Assembly: GCA_963720785.1 (NCBI GenBank)
Contig: CAVRGQ010000008.1
Coordinates: forward strand, 868,001-932,000
Source of the DNA: CAVRGQ01 sp963720785
GTDB taxonomy: Bacteria; Actinomycetota; Acidimicrobiia; IMCC26256; DASPTH01
Direction of reading: 5' to 3'
Length of the DNA stretch: 64,000 nucleotides
How positions within the stretch are numbered: position 1 is the stretch's first letter; every line of letters starts with the position of its first letter. Below, piece by piece: positions 8,289-16,399 of this stretch. The position numbers and the translations under genes are program-made. The notes beneath the pieces were generated by a model, which was not told the DNA's origin, made no database searches, and worked only from the letters and a program-made list of their open reading frames with translations.

Positions 8289-8789
8289 ATGTTCAACTTC
8301 CCGAACCCGGTGAACGAGGCGTCGGCCCGCCTGGTGGCAGGCGGTGTGGTCCTGATGTGCGTTGCCCTCCTCGCCCTCGACCAGCCGTGGATCGTCGTGC
8401 CCCTCGCGTACGGCTTCGTGGCCCGCGTGCTCACCGGCCCGACCCTGAGCCCGCTCGGCCAGATCGTCACCCGCCTCCTCACCCCGGCCCTGCCTTTCGC
8501 CGCGAAGAACGTGCCCGGTCCGCCCAAGCGCTTCGCTCAGGGCATCGGTGCCACGCTGTCGGTCGCCGCGCTCATCGCGTGGGCGGGTTTCGGCAGCGCC
8601 ACGGTCGCCTCCGTGCTCGTCGCCATGATCCTCGTGGCGGCATCGCTCGAGGCGCTCCTCGGCTTCTGCCTCGGATGCAAGATGTTCGCCGTGCTGATGC
8701 GAGTCGGCGTCGTCCCCGAATCGGCGTGCGCGGACTGCAACGACATCTGGTCGCGCCTTCCTCAGCCAGCGGAGTCCGCGACCCACTGA
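8289..8789 (+). CDS. DUF4395 membrane protein
   Basis: A 166-residue membrane protein of the DUF4395 family. The family opening FPNPVNEASARLVAGGVV, the central PPKRFAQGIGATLSVAALIAW and the conserved cysteine motif LGFCLGCKMF are all present, with a second Cys pair CADC near the C-terminus. About four hydrophobic helices. DUF4395 proteins often accompany thioredoxin-like or rhodanese proteins and may take part in thiol or sulfur handling, which fits the sulfur-related neighbours, though no such partner is adjacent. A TAGGGT box six bases before ATG 8289 looks like a leaderless promoter. Confidence 0.9.
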   Translation: MFNFPNPVNEASARLVAGGVVLMCVALLALDQPWIVVPLAYGFVARVLTGPTLSPLGQIVTRLLTPALPFAAKNVPGPPKRFAQGIGATLSVAALIAWAGFGSATVASVLVAMILVAASLEALLGFCLGCKMFAVLMRVGVVPESACADCNDIWSRLPQPAESATH

Positions 8790-9041
8790 GATCGCGACCC
8801 GTCGCAGGCACGAGATCTGCGAGCGTGACGCCCAGTTCACTCGCGGGTCGATCGCGGATCTCAACGGGGATCCCCCGAAACAGTCGCGAAGTCGCAAGCG
8901 TGGAGCGATGCACTCGCGAGCGCCGCGACGAGCTGGAGCATCGCTCACCGCGGACAGTCCGCTCTCGCCGATGGCGACGATCGCCGCCTCCGCCCTGGCG
9001 GTCGCCGGCCCGGCCGCCGCCCAGAACAAGAAGGCCGACCC
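8790..9041. other. Non-coding gap with an imperfect inverted repeat
   Basis: This 252-bp stretch holds no supported gene. GAGATCGCGACCCG near 8790 is roughly complementary to CGGGTCGATCGCGGATCTC near 8845-8863, giving an imperfect hairpin of about 14 bp with bulges just after the DUF4395 stop. The rest may be eroded coding DNA of the permease relic that follows. Confidence 0.35.
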
Positions 9042-9383
9042 ATGCCGTCGGTGGCGTGGTACCCGCTGGCCCTGCTCCTCTTCGATCTCAGTGAGGGCGC
9101 GATCTTCTTCGTGGTCGTCGTCGGTACCGCACCGTCGGTCACCAACGGCCTCATCAACGGCGTCGACAACATCAACCCCGTGATCCTGCCCGCGGCGCTG
9201 CCGTCGTTCGCGGGTGGCCTCGAGCAGCGCTGGGCGTTCGCGTGGCGCAGCCTTCTCGCCGGCGTGCAGGCCGTGATGCTCGCGCGCTTCGTGATCGGCG
9301 TGCTCGTCGACGCGCTCGTGTTCGGCACTTCGGAGCGCAAGATCCGCAAGCGCTGCGGCCTGATCGACGCCGCCGCCACGTAG
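9042..9383 (+). pseudogene. Eroded SsuC/TauC-type ABC permease (in-frame deletions)
   Basis: The 113-residue open frame is a patchwork of the aliphatic-sulfonate/taurine permease family, normally about 260-290 residues. MPSVAWYPLALLLF and GAIFFVVVVGTAPSVTNG are followed by NGLINGVDNINPV, then an abrupt join to ILPAALPSFAGGLEQRWAF; the family has about 25 residues between. AWRSLLAG then joins directly to the C-terminal block VIGVLVDALVFG...RCGLIDAA, skipping another ~25 residues. The N-terminal third with the first helices is missing. Because the deletions keep the frame, it looks like a gene. No ATPase or binding-protein partner is nearby. Neighbouring exporter and LysR genes suggest a former sulfonate locus (inference). 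Confidence 0.75.
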
Positions 9384-9458
9384 CGCCTTCCTGCGGCAGC
9401 CGTCCGCCGGCGGGCGGTACGATCCTCGCCGACCGGACCCACGACCGAGGAGCCTCCC

Positions 9459-9875
9459 GTCGACAAGGACCGCGACCTGCTGTACCGCCACGTCGAGCGC
9501 GACCTGGCCGGAGGAGAACGTCCTCTCGCCGCGTTCCCCTTCGCTGCCGTGCCGAAGCTCCCCCGACCGCCCAGGGGCACCCCGAAGGAGAAGGTCACCA
9601 CCGGGGTCCGCCAGTCGATGAAGCGCTACCGGCCGGTCGTGTGCACCAACCGACGCGTGCTCGTCTACGACACCAAACGGACGCAACATCCCCGCCAACT
9701 GCTCGCCGCCTTTCCCGCGGGAGAGGTGCACGCAGTCGACGTGCTGCCCGGCAAATGGGGCGGACAGGTCATCGTGCTGGCCCTGCCCGGCATCGGGGAC
9801 ATCCCGTTCGAGCTCGGGACGAAGGACCTGCCCGACCTCGCCACGATGCTCGCGAATCTCGGCCGAGGGGCGTGA
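9459..9875 (+). CDS. PH-like domain protein, first copy
   Basis: About 138 residues beginning VDKDRDLLYRHVERDLAGGE, with a core PVVCTNRRVLVYDTKR...GGQVIVLALPG...IPFELGTKDLPDLATML that has the strand pattern of bacterial PH-like (YokE/GRAM-like) domains. A GAGGAG sequence sits six bases before 9459, but the first codon there is GTC, not a start; GTG at 9549 is the first standard start and would cut off the N-terminal helix. Its stop lies in an AGGGGCGTGA context; removing one G from that run would join it in frame to the following homologous domain. So 9459-10230 may be a single two-domain protein with an indel near 9868. Confidence 0.5.
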   Translation, partial: VDKDRDLLYRHVERDLAGGERPLAAFPFAAVPKLPRPPRGTPKEKVTTGVRQSMKRYRPVVCTNRRVLVYDTKRTQHPRQLLAAFPAGEVHAVDVLPGKWGGQVIVLALPGIGDIPFELGTKDLPDLATMLANLGRGA

Positions 9876-10230
9876 GATCGACAGCTTCCGCCAAGCGCTC
9901 CTCACCAAGGTGGCGGGCATCCTCGACGACGGCGAGGATGTCGTCGCCATGTTGCCGTTCGCGTCGATCCGCAAGGTCGGCTACGGACAACTCGTGTTCA
10001 CGGCCGCGCGCCTCTTCCTGTTCGACAGCACCCGCACCGGCAAGACCGGTGACCTCCTGCGCGTGCTCCCGCTGCCCGACGTGACGTTCGGCGGCGTGCG
10101 CACCGGGCGCCTGGGCAAGCAGTCCCTCGTGCTCGGGCTCCCCGACACCGGCGAGATCATCTTCGACGTCGGATCGCGCGAGGGCCGCGACCTCGCCGTG
10201 ATCTCACGCCTGCTGACGCCCTCTCACTGA
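9876..10230 (+). CDS. PH-like domain protein, second copy
   Basis: A second domain homologous to the preceding one: EIDSFRQALLTKVAGILDDGEDVVAMLPF parallels the first domain's N-terminal helix, and LVFTAARLFLFDSTRTGK...QSLVLGLPDTGEIIFDVGSREGRDLAVISRLL parallels its core. No start codon precedes the helix in this frame; the first usable one (GTG 9910) falls inside it. The simplest reading is that this is the C-terminal half of a two-domain PH-like protein separated by a homopolymer indel. The stop at 10230 is 18 bp before the next reading frame. Function unknown. Confidence 0.5.
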
Positions 10231-10248
10231 CGCAGGAGGATCCACCCG

Positions 10249-10721
10249 ATGGACGAGGCACTCGAGCTCACCGTGATCGGCACCGGCAACATCGGCGCCA
10301 CGCTGGCGCGGCGCTGGACCGCGTGCGGCCACCGGCTCACCTTCGGGGCGCGCGATCCCGAAGCCGGGCACGTGCGGGCGCTCGTGGCGGAGCTCGGCCA
10401 CCACACGAGGGTGCGCGCCATGGGCGACGCGGTCGCGGGCGCCGCGGCGGTCCTCGTCGCCACCCCGGGTGCGGCGGTTCCGGAGCTCGCGGCGTCGCTC
10501 GGCCCGGCACCCGCGGGCACGGTGGTGCTCGACGCCACCAACCACATGGGCAGCGAACGGGCGTCGTGGAGCGCCTGATTGCCGACGTCGGTCTGCGACC
10601 CGTGCTGCTCGGCGGCGTCGACCAGGCCGACGCGCTCGACGGCGCGACCCGGCTGTGATTCGCCCTGGTCTTCGGTCAGGGCCGGCCACGGCGTACGGCC
10701 TTCCGCCTGCTCGACGACTGA
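10249..10721 (+). pseudogene. Eroded NADPH/F420-dependent oxidoreductase
   Basis: The first 100 codons encode a Rossmann domain typical of coenzyme-F420-dependent NADP reductase-like proteins: ELTVIGTGNIGATLARRW, LTFGARDPEAG, AAAVLVATPGAAVPELA and VVLDATNHMGS. The sequence then jumps, in another frame, to the family C-terminus VVERLIADVGLRPVLLGGVD, so about 80 residues are missing. A second lesion follows: ATRL-stop-FALVFGQGR, where TGA at 10656-10658 replaces the conserved Trp codon. Frames resume to DD-stop at 10719-10721. Internal deletion plus nonsense codon make this a genuine pseudogene rather than an assembly error. Confidence 0.8.
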
Positions 10722-10722
10722 G

Positions 10723-11464
10723 CTACTTCAGCACGTTCACCGCGCGGGCGATCACGAGGATCGCGATCGACAGCGAGAACGCCGACTGCACGAGCATCGC
10801 CACCTTCGCCCAGCGGGTCATGGGCATCGTGTCCGTGGGGCTGAACGCGGTGGCGTTGGTGAACGACACGTACAGGTAGTCGAGGAACTCGGGCCGCCAC
10901 TCGGGGCGGGCGAGGGTGGGCGACTGCATCTGCGGGAAGAGGAAGTCGGGATACGGGTCCTTGATCGTGCGGGCGGCGGGACCGCCGCTGTCGAACTCCC
11001 AGTACCAGAGCGAGAACACGATCACGTTGGTGAGCCAGATCGAACCGCCCACCCAGAGCAACTCCCCGGCGTCGCGGATCCCGACCCCGTTCACCAGGTC
11101 GGCGATGAGCCGGATCCCCGACGCGATGTTGCCGATGCTCATCACGAGGATCACGAGCAGCATGAGCGCGCGCAGCAGCTTCGAGTGCTCGAGGCGGCGG
11201 GGCGCGATCCCGAGTGTGGCGATCAGCAGTACCAGCGCGAGCGCAGGGATCAGGTAGCGCGGGTGGTTGGCGATGCCGCGGCGGCAAGGTCGCCTCGAGC
11301 ACGATCGCCACCAGCACCGCGATGGTGGAGGCGATGCGCGACTCCTCTTTCGCGGCGACCCGCAACGTGGGCTCGACCACGCGGGTGTCGACCTCCCGCA
11401 CGAAGGCCGCGGGATCGAGCAGGCGGTCGAGGAACCGCGGGCGGCGTGCCGGGCGTTCGGCCAT
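10723..11464 (-). CDS. DUF1345-like multi-pass membrane protein (frameshifted)
   Basis: A membrane protein of about 246 residues. The N-terminus reads MAERPARRPRFLDRLLDPAA from ATG 11464 and continues to IASTIAVLVAIVLEATLP; the rest lies one frame over, from RGIANHPRYLIPALALV onward, so a single-base shift lies near 11280 in a GC-repetitive stretch. Four hydrophobic helices follow. The C-terminus EFLDYLYVSFTNATAFSPTD resembles the channel-like end of DUF1345-type proteins. Function unknown. The stop at 10723 is one base from the end of the oxidoreductase relic. Confidence 0.6.
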
Positions 11465-11499
11465 GGCGCGCACGGTAGACCCCGCGGAGGTCGGTTCCG

Positions 11500-11515
11500 T
11501 GTACCGTCCGGTACA
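11500..11515. promoter_or_regulatory. 16-bp palindromic operator over the ThDP-enzyme start
   Basis: TGTACCGTCCGGTACA is a palindrome with seven-base arms and a two-base centre, in the style of TetR-family operators. It contains a TACCGT -10-like box seven bases before ATG 11515, so a bound repressor would block a leaderless promoter. No regulator gene is adjacent; the nearest TetR gene is at 15.8 kb. Confidence 0.6.
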
Positions 11516-13069
11516 TGGCCACAGGCGCAGACCGAATGATCGAGACCGCCGTCGCCGCCGGCGTCGACGTGTGCTTCACCAACCCCGGCACCACGGAGAT
11601 GCCGCTGGTCGCGGCCCTCGACCGCACACCGGCGCTCCGCTCGGTGCTCGGGCTGTTCGAGGGCGTCGTCACCGGCGCGGCCGACGGCTACGCACGGATC
11701 ACCGACACCCCCGCGCTCACGCTGTTGCACCTCGGCGCGGGCTTCGGCAACGGCATCGCCAACCTCCACAACGCACGGCGGGCGCACTCACCGGTCGTCA
11801 ACGCCATCGGCGACCACGCCACCTGGCTCGTCGACCACGATCCGCCGCTCGCCAGCGACATCGCCGGTCTCGCCGCGCCCGCATCGGCATGGGTGCGCAC
11901 CGTCGGCACCGCCGCCGACATGGGCCCCGACCTCGCCGCCGCGGTCGCCGTGGCGCGCACCGCGCCCGGGCAGATCGCCACGCTCGTCGTCCCGGTCGAC
12001 TGCCAGTGGGACGACGCGCCGGCCGTCACCGCCCCCATCGCCGCACCGGTCGCGCCCACCGCGTCGTCCGACACCGTCGTCGCGGCGGCGAAGGCACTCG
12101 CGCCGGGCGAGCACCGCGTGCTCCTCGTCGGCGGGCGCGCGCTGCGCGCCCGCGGCCAGGTCGCGGTCGAGCGCATCCGCGCGCACACCAGCTGCCGCGT
12201 CTACTGCGAGAACTTCGGCGGGCGCGTGGAGCGGGCCCCCGACCTGCCGTCGGCGCGCAGCATCCCCTACTTCCCGGAGATGGCCGTCGACGCTGCTCGC
12301 CGACGTCACCCACCTCGTCACGGCCGGCACCGCCGCGCCCGTCGCGTTCTTCGCGTTCCCGCAACTCGGCGGTCGGCCGGAGCTGACACCCGAGGGTTGC
12401 GAGGTGCTGGCCCTCACGGGAGGCGGCGACGACGTCGAGGCCAGTCTCGAGGCCCTCGCCGACGAGCTCGGCGCTCCCGCCCGCGTGGCGGTCGAGGCCC
12501 GACCCACCCCGGTCGTGCCCGACGGGGGTGCCCCGACCCCGGCCTCGGTGGCGCAGGCGGTTGCCGCGCTGCTGCCGGAGCAGGCCATCGTGGTCGAGGA
12601 GGCCAACACCTCGGGCATCAACTTCGTGATGCAGGCGCCCGCGGCGGCGCCGCACTGGGGGTTGCAGCTCACCGGCGGTGCCATCGGCATGGGCCTGCCC
12701 CTCGCGTTCGGTGCCGCGATCGCCGCACCCGACCGTAGGGTGGTGGCCCTGCAGGCCGACGGTTCGGCGATGTACACGCTCCCCGCCCTGTGGTCGATGG
12801 CGCGCGAGGGCACCGACGTCACCATCGTCGTGTACTCGAACCGGAAGTACGCGATCCTCCAGTTGGAACTCGCGCGTGCGGGCATCACCCATCCCGGCCC
12901 GATCGCGCAGTCGCTCACCGACCTGTCGAACCCCGACCTCGACTTCTGCGCCATCGCGAAGGGCATGGGCGTCGACGCGACCCGCGCCACCACGAACGAC
13001 GAGCTGGTGGCCGCGTTGCAACGCTCGCTGGCGACTCCCGGCCCGTCGCTGATCGAGGTGTTGCTCTAA
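11515..13069 (+). CDS. Thiamine-diphosphate enzyme, acetolactate synthase/benzoylformate decarboxylase type (frameshifted)
   Basis: A three-domain ThDP enzyme of about 517 residues. The N-terminal Pyr domain carries the catalytic Glu in GLFEGVVTGAADGYARI; the C-terminal PP domain has the ThDP-Mg motif ADGSAMYTLPALWSMA through VYSNRKYAILQLEL. The central domain is interrupted at 12291: VDA ends one frame and LLADVTHLVTAG continues in the next, fixed by removing one base in TCGACGCTGC. Sequence on both sides is well conserved, so an indel error is likely. The family makes or breaks C-C bonds next to a 2-oxo acid; the mdlC-like subgroup is common in actinobacteria and is not tied to branched-chain synthesis here, as no small subunit is nearby. 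Confidence 0.82.
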
Positions 13070-13677
13070 CCCGAGAACACGCTCGCGACGAAGGCGTCGA
13101 ACGCGTCGCCGTCGAACTCGATCTCGAGCGAGTCGCCGACCTTGGTGATGTTCAGCGTCGGGCAGAACCAGCTCTCCCCGTCGACGAAGAAGGTGGGCGA
13201 GCCCTGCACGCCGCGGTTCTTGCCCACGTCGTAGTCGGCCTGCACCTGTGCGACGTCGGCATCGGTGACCGCGACGCCGAGCGCAGCCGTCGCCGCGGCG
13301 ACGACCGCGGGATCACCGACGTCGCGACCCTCTTCGAACACGAGGTCGCGCACGATCAACGCGGCGCGTTCACCGGCCTCGGCGCCCAGGCGGTACGCCG
13401 CCTCGGTGAGCGCGAGCGCGGGCAGCGTGGTGACCGGAAACCTCGCTTCGTCGAAGCCCGAGAAGAGATCGGGTGCGACGCCGTCGCGCAATGCCGCGAC
13501 CTTGCCCGCCACCGCATGGGCGTCCATGGGGACACCGTTCACCTGCTCGAGGGGCCACGCCCGCACCCGGAAGTGCAGGTCGTCACGACCGTGGCGGTCC
13601 CGCTCGTCGACGAGCCGGTGCAGACCCACGTGCGTGAACGGGCACGTAACGTCGGCCCAGACCTCGAGCACCGCCAC
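13066..13677 (-). CDS. DsbA-family (FrnE-like) thiol oxidoreductase
   Basis: A 203-residue DsbA/FrnE-like protein with a thioredoxin fold. The N-terminal strand EVWADVTCPFTHVGLHRL carries only one Cys, at the active-site position (TCPFTH, versus CPWC in typical members), and the inserted helical domain follows. The cis-Pro loop is GVQGSPTFFVDGESWFCPT. A single-Cys site argues for isomerase, glutathione-transferase-like or mycothiol-linked chemistry rather than disulfide oxidation. No signal peptide, so cytosolic. Start GTG 13677; the stop overlaps that of the convergent ThDP gene by 3 bp. Confidence 0.85.
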   Translation of the reverse strand: MAVLEVWADVTCPFTHVGLHRLVDERDRHGRDDLHFRVRAWPLEQVNGVPMDAHAVAGKVAALRDGVAPDLFSGFDEARFPVTTLPALALTEAAYRLGAEAGERAALIVRDLVFEEGRDVGDPAVVAAATAALGVAVTDADVAQVQADYDVGKNRGVQGSPTFFVDGESWFCPTLNITKVGDSLEIEFDGDAFDAFVASVFSG

Positions 13678-13713
13678 AATCGCGTCGACCTTCTCGGAAC
13701 TACGGGACGGGGC

Positions 13714-14946
13714 TCAGGCGATGGTCTGGCCCAGGCCCTTCTTCAGCGCACTGTTGGGCTCGGCCGGCATCTCCGCCTGGGTGAGCGGCCGGGCGATCTC
13801 CTCGACCGTCGGTCCGTACTTCTCGGCCAGCGGCGCGAGCTTGTCGAGATCGAAGCCGTAGAGCTTCGCCGGGTTCTCGGACAGGATCTTGCGCAGCGTG
13901 TCGGGCGCGACGTCGTGGAAGATCTGGCGGAGGTGCAGCGTGGTGTAGGGACCGGTGCCCTCGTCGTGCGGGTAGTCGCTGCCCCACATGAAGCGGTCCT
14001 CGTCGAACAGCGTGCGCACCGCGGCGTCGGCCGGGCCGGGCTGGCTCACACCCATGTACACGTTCTGGCGGAAGTACTCGGTGGCCGACTTCTCGATCGC
14101 GTCCTCGGCGCGGTACTTCAGCTCGCCGATCTCACCCTTGCGGACGTTCGCGATGACCGCGTCGAGCTGCTCGAGCAGCGGCGGCACCCACGACGACCCG
14201 GTCTCGGTGATGACGAACTTGAGCTTCGGGAAGCGCTCGAAGATGCCCGAGAGGATGAACTGCACCAGCGGACGCTGCGAGTAGAAGCCGACCTCGCTGA
14301 TCATCAGCAGCGGCGAGACGGCGTACTTGCCGTAGTTCGGTGAGCCCGTGCCGCCGTGCGCGTTGAGCGGCATCTCGAGGTCTTCGATGACCTCCCACAG
14401 GCGGTCGTACTGCGGGTCGTAGAGCGGCTTGACCCACTTCACGTCGGGCGCGATGTTCGGCAGGAGCACGCCGCCGCGCAGGCCGTTCTCCTTGATCCAC
14501 TTGACGTCCTCGATCGCGTCGTCGACATCGTTGAGGAAGATCTGGCCGATGCCGGCGCGGCGCTCCGGGTAGCGGTCCTGGAAGTCCTTCATCCAACGGT
14601 TGTGCGCGCGGATACCCGCGAGGCGGCGGTCGTAGTCCTCGGCGGTGGCGGGCGGCGCGAACAGCACGAAGCTCGGGAAGAACGGCGGGACCGTGTTCGG
14701 GAAGATCACCTCGGCGACGACGCCGTCGGCCTCCTGCTGCTCGTTGCGCAGGTCGTCGTCCCAGTTGCGCGTGCGCAGGCTGGTGTCGCGGAGGTCCTTC
14801 CACGGGTTCTTGTACTCACCGCGCCAGGCATCGAACTCGTCGCGCCAGGCCGGGTCGAGGTACTCGCGGTAGGTCTCGTGGTTGGCGCCGGCATGGGTGT
14901 CGGCCGAGATGATGGTGTAGTGGTCCGAGGCCGGGTTCGTTGCCAT
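13714..14946 (-). CDS. ACMSD-like amidohydrolase
   Basis: A 410-residue metal-dependent hydrolase or decarboxylase of the amidohydrolase_2 (ACMSD/2,3-DHB decarboxylase-like) group. Metal-site blocks are ISADTHAG at the N-terminus, LNAHGGTGSPN in the middle, FVITETGSSW, and MWGSDYPHDEGTG near the C-terminus, the last containing the catalytic Asp. Full length for the family. The ATG at 14946 precedes the conserved first strand by about 10 residues. Close relatives occur as large paralogous sets in actinobacteria that degrade steroids, terpenes or aromatics; the substrate is not deducible. Downstream is the DsbA-like gene on the same strand, 36 bp away. Confidence 0.9.
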   Translation of the reverse strand: MATNPASDHYTIISADTHAGANHETYREYLDPAWRDEFDAWRGEYKNPWKDLRDTSLRTRNWDDDLRNEQQEADGVVAEVIFPNTVPPFFPSFVLFAPPATAEDYDRRLAGIRAHNRWMKDFQDRYPERRAGIGQIFLNDVDDAIEDVKWIKENGLRGGVLLPNIAPDVKWVKPLYDPQYDRLWEVIEDLEMPLNAHGGTGSPNYGKYAVSPLLMISEVGFYSQRPLVQFILSGIFERFPKLKFVITETGSSWVPPLLEQLDAVIANVRKGEIGELKYRAEDAIEKSATEYFRQNVYMGVSQPGPADAAVRTLFDEDRFMWGSDYPHDEGTGPYTTLHLRQIFHDVAPDTLRKILSENPAKLYGFDLDKLAPLAEKYGPTVEEIARPLTQAEMPAEPNSALKKGLGQTIA

Positions 14947-15020
14947 GGGGTGTGCGCTCCTGAGTGGACTGCCGAGGCGTGGGGGTACCCCCCTTTCTAC
15001 CCGATGACCGGTCGGCTCAG

Positions 15021-15040
15021 CCCGGGCCCACAGCCCCGGG
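15021..15040 (-). terminator. GC-rich hairpin downstream of the SnoaL-like gene
   Basis: Two CCCGGG hexamers at 15021-15026 and 15035-15040 can pair around an eight-base loop, just past the SnoaL-like stop at 15047. There is no U-tract, as is common for actinobacterial hairpin terminators. Weak evidence. Confidence 0.3.
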
Positions 15041-15046
15041 GGCCGG

Positions 15047-15467
15047 CTACCCGGAGGTGATCTCGCGACGGCAGAGCTTCCAGCCGTCGGGGGTGCGCAC
15101 GAAGGTGTCGTCGTACTGCCCGACGCTCGCGAGCTTCGGGGCGAGCAGCGTGTCGGCGTAGTAGGTGAAGTAGGAGCGGGCGGTGGCCCGGTCGACGGAC
15201 TCGACGGTGACCGCGATCGTCTGCACCATGTGGCGGGAGTACGAGCCGGGGCCCTGGAGGCCGGCGCCGCGGCGCTCCTCCACCCCGGCGCGGATCTCGG
15301 CGTGCCCGGTCCGCACCGATCCCGCGACGCCGAGGCTCGGGTTGTCGGGCATCACCCACTCGGCGTCGGGGGTGAAGTTGTCGAGGTACTCCTCGATGGT
15401 GCCGGTGTCGGCAGTCTGCCGCGATGCGGGCGAGGACGTTGCGCACTTCGAACTGGGCGTCACTCAT
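15047..15467 (-). CDS. SnoaL-like (NTF2-fold) protein, frameshifted
   Basis: An NTF2/SnoaL-like fold protein of about 139 residues. The N-terminus MSDAQFEVRNVLARIAA is in frame with ATG 15467, while TADTGTIEEYLDNFTPDAEW onward lies one frame away, so there is a one-base shift near 15420. The core VMPDNPSLGVAGSVRTGHAE, SYFTYYADTL and DDTFVRTPDGWKLCRREI is typical of SnoaL_4-type proteins that act as small dehydratases, isomerases or binding domains in catabolic clusters. It starts one base after the stop of the NifU-like gene, forming an operon TetR, NifU-like, SnoaL-like. Confidence 0.78.
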
Positions 15468-15468
15468 G

Positions 15469-15756
15469 TCAGTGCTCCGGCATCACGAAGTCGGGGTGTT
15501 CGCGCGGGTCGTCGATCGCCACCGCGTCGATGTCCGCACCGCCACGCTGCAGGATGTCGAGCGTGATCTGCTCGAGGATCTCGCGGGGCATGATGCACTC
15601 GACGCAGTTCGAGTTCTCCACCACGAGCTGCAGGTTGGCGGTACCGCCGTCGACCGACGTGAGCAGCATGTCGCCGCCGTCGGCCGCGACGAGCTCTCGC
15701 ACCTCGTCGATCGCGGCGAGGAGCACGCCACCGTCTGGGCTGCTGGCGTCGGTCAT
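15469..15756 (-). CDS. NifU C-terminal-domain protein
   Basis: A 95-residue NifU-like protein. The core GGVLLAAIDEVRELVAADGGD, LQLVVENSNCVECIMPREIL and EQITLDILQRGGADIDAV matches the NifU C-terminal domain, whose CxxC (here CVEC) can bind a bridging Fe-S cluster for delivery to apoproteins. The usual GxCxxC glycine is replaced by Ser-Asn, so this is a divergent subtype. The ATG at 15756 overlaps the stop of the TetR gene (ATGA). It may serve an Fe-S enzyme of the catabolic cluster; that is inference. Confidence 0.85.
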   Translation of the reverse strand: MTDASSPDGGVLLAAIDEVRELVAADGGDMLLTSVDGGTANLQLVVENSNCVECIMPREILEQITLDILQRGGADIDAVAIDDPREHPDFVMPEH

Positions 15757-16355
15757 TCGGGATCCCTTCCCTCGACGGGGAGCACGAGCAGCGTGGTGCG
15801 CCGCAGCGCGTCGGCGCCCTGCGCGGCGGTCGCGCCGCCGTTGGACCACTGCAACATGATGCTGTTCATCACGTGGCCGAGCGTCTCGATCACGACTGCG
15901 CGGTGCGGCACGACGTCGTCGCCGATCGCGTGGTCGATCACGTCGCCGTAGATCGCGCTCACCGCGATCCGGCTCACCTCCACCGACGGCTCGGGTGAGT
16001 AGAGCGAGCGCATCACCGTGCGGGCCAGCTCGTGGTTCCGGTCCATCGACGCGGTGAAGCGGCTGAGCACGTCGATCACCCGATCGGCCGCGGTGGCGCC
16101 CCGCGCGGGGCGCCGGTCGAGGTCGGCGCGGAAGCGCTGGATCCACGCCACGTGCGCCTGCGCGATGAGGTCGTCCTTCGACGAGCAGAACTGGTAGATG
16201 GTGGCGAGCGACATCCGCGTGGTCGCCGCGAGGTCGCGCATCTGCACGGACTCGTAACCCCGCTGCGACGCCTCGCGCGTGGCCTCGAGGAGGCGCTGGT
16301 AGCGCGGGTCGTCGGCGGTGGGACCGACGGGGGCGGAGGTCGTCTGGGCGGCCAT
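15753..16355 (-). CDS. TetR-family transcriptional regulator
   Basis: A 200-residue TetR regulator. The DNA-binding helix-turn-helix is RLLEATREASQRGYESVQMR then DLAATTRMSLATIYQFCSSK, with the recognition helix ending in YQFCSSKDDL. The C-terminal ligand domain includes RPARGATAADRVIDVLSRFT and a helical dimer region. It resembles KstR/KstR2-style regulators of lipid catabolism in general layout only. ATG 16355 was chosen; 44 bp separate it from a divergent crotonase gene, which is a probable target. It leads an operon with the NifU-like and SnoaL-like genes. Confidence 0.88.
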   Translation of the reverse strand: MAAQTTSAPVGPTADDPRYQRLLEATREASQRGYESVQMRDLAATTRMSLATIYQFCSSKDDLIAQAHVAWIQRFRADLDRRPARGATAADRVIDVLSRFTASMDRNHELARTVMRSLYSPEPSVEVSRIAVSAIYGDVIDHAIGDDVVPHRAVVIETLGHVMNSIMLQWSNGGATAAQGADALRRTTLLVLPVEGRDPE

Positions 16356-16399
16356 CAGGTGCGCGAGGCTAACCGGAACCCGAGCACAGGAGCACACGG

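Noticed and set aside
8163..9974. A 603-codon open frame on the minus strand
   Set aside because: It is antisense to LysR, DUF4395 and the PH-like genes; composition is Arg/Gly/Asp-rich with no recognisable motif. High G+C makes long antisense frames common.
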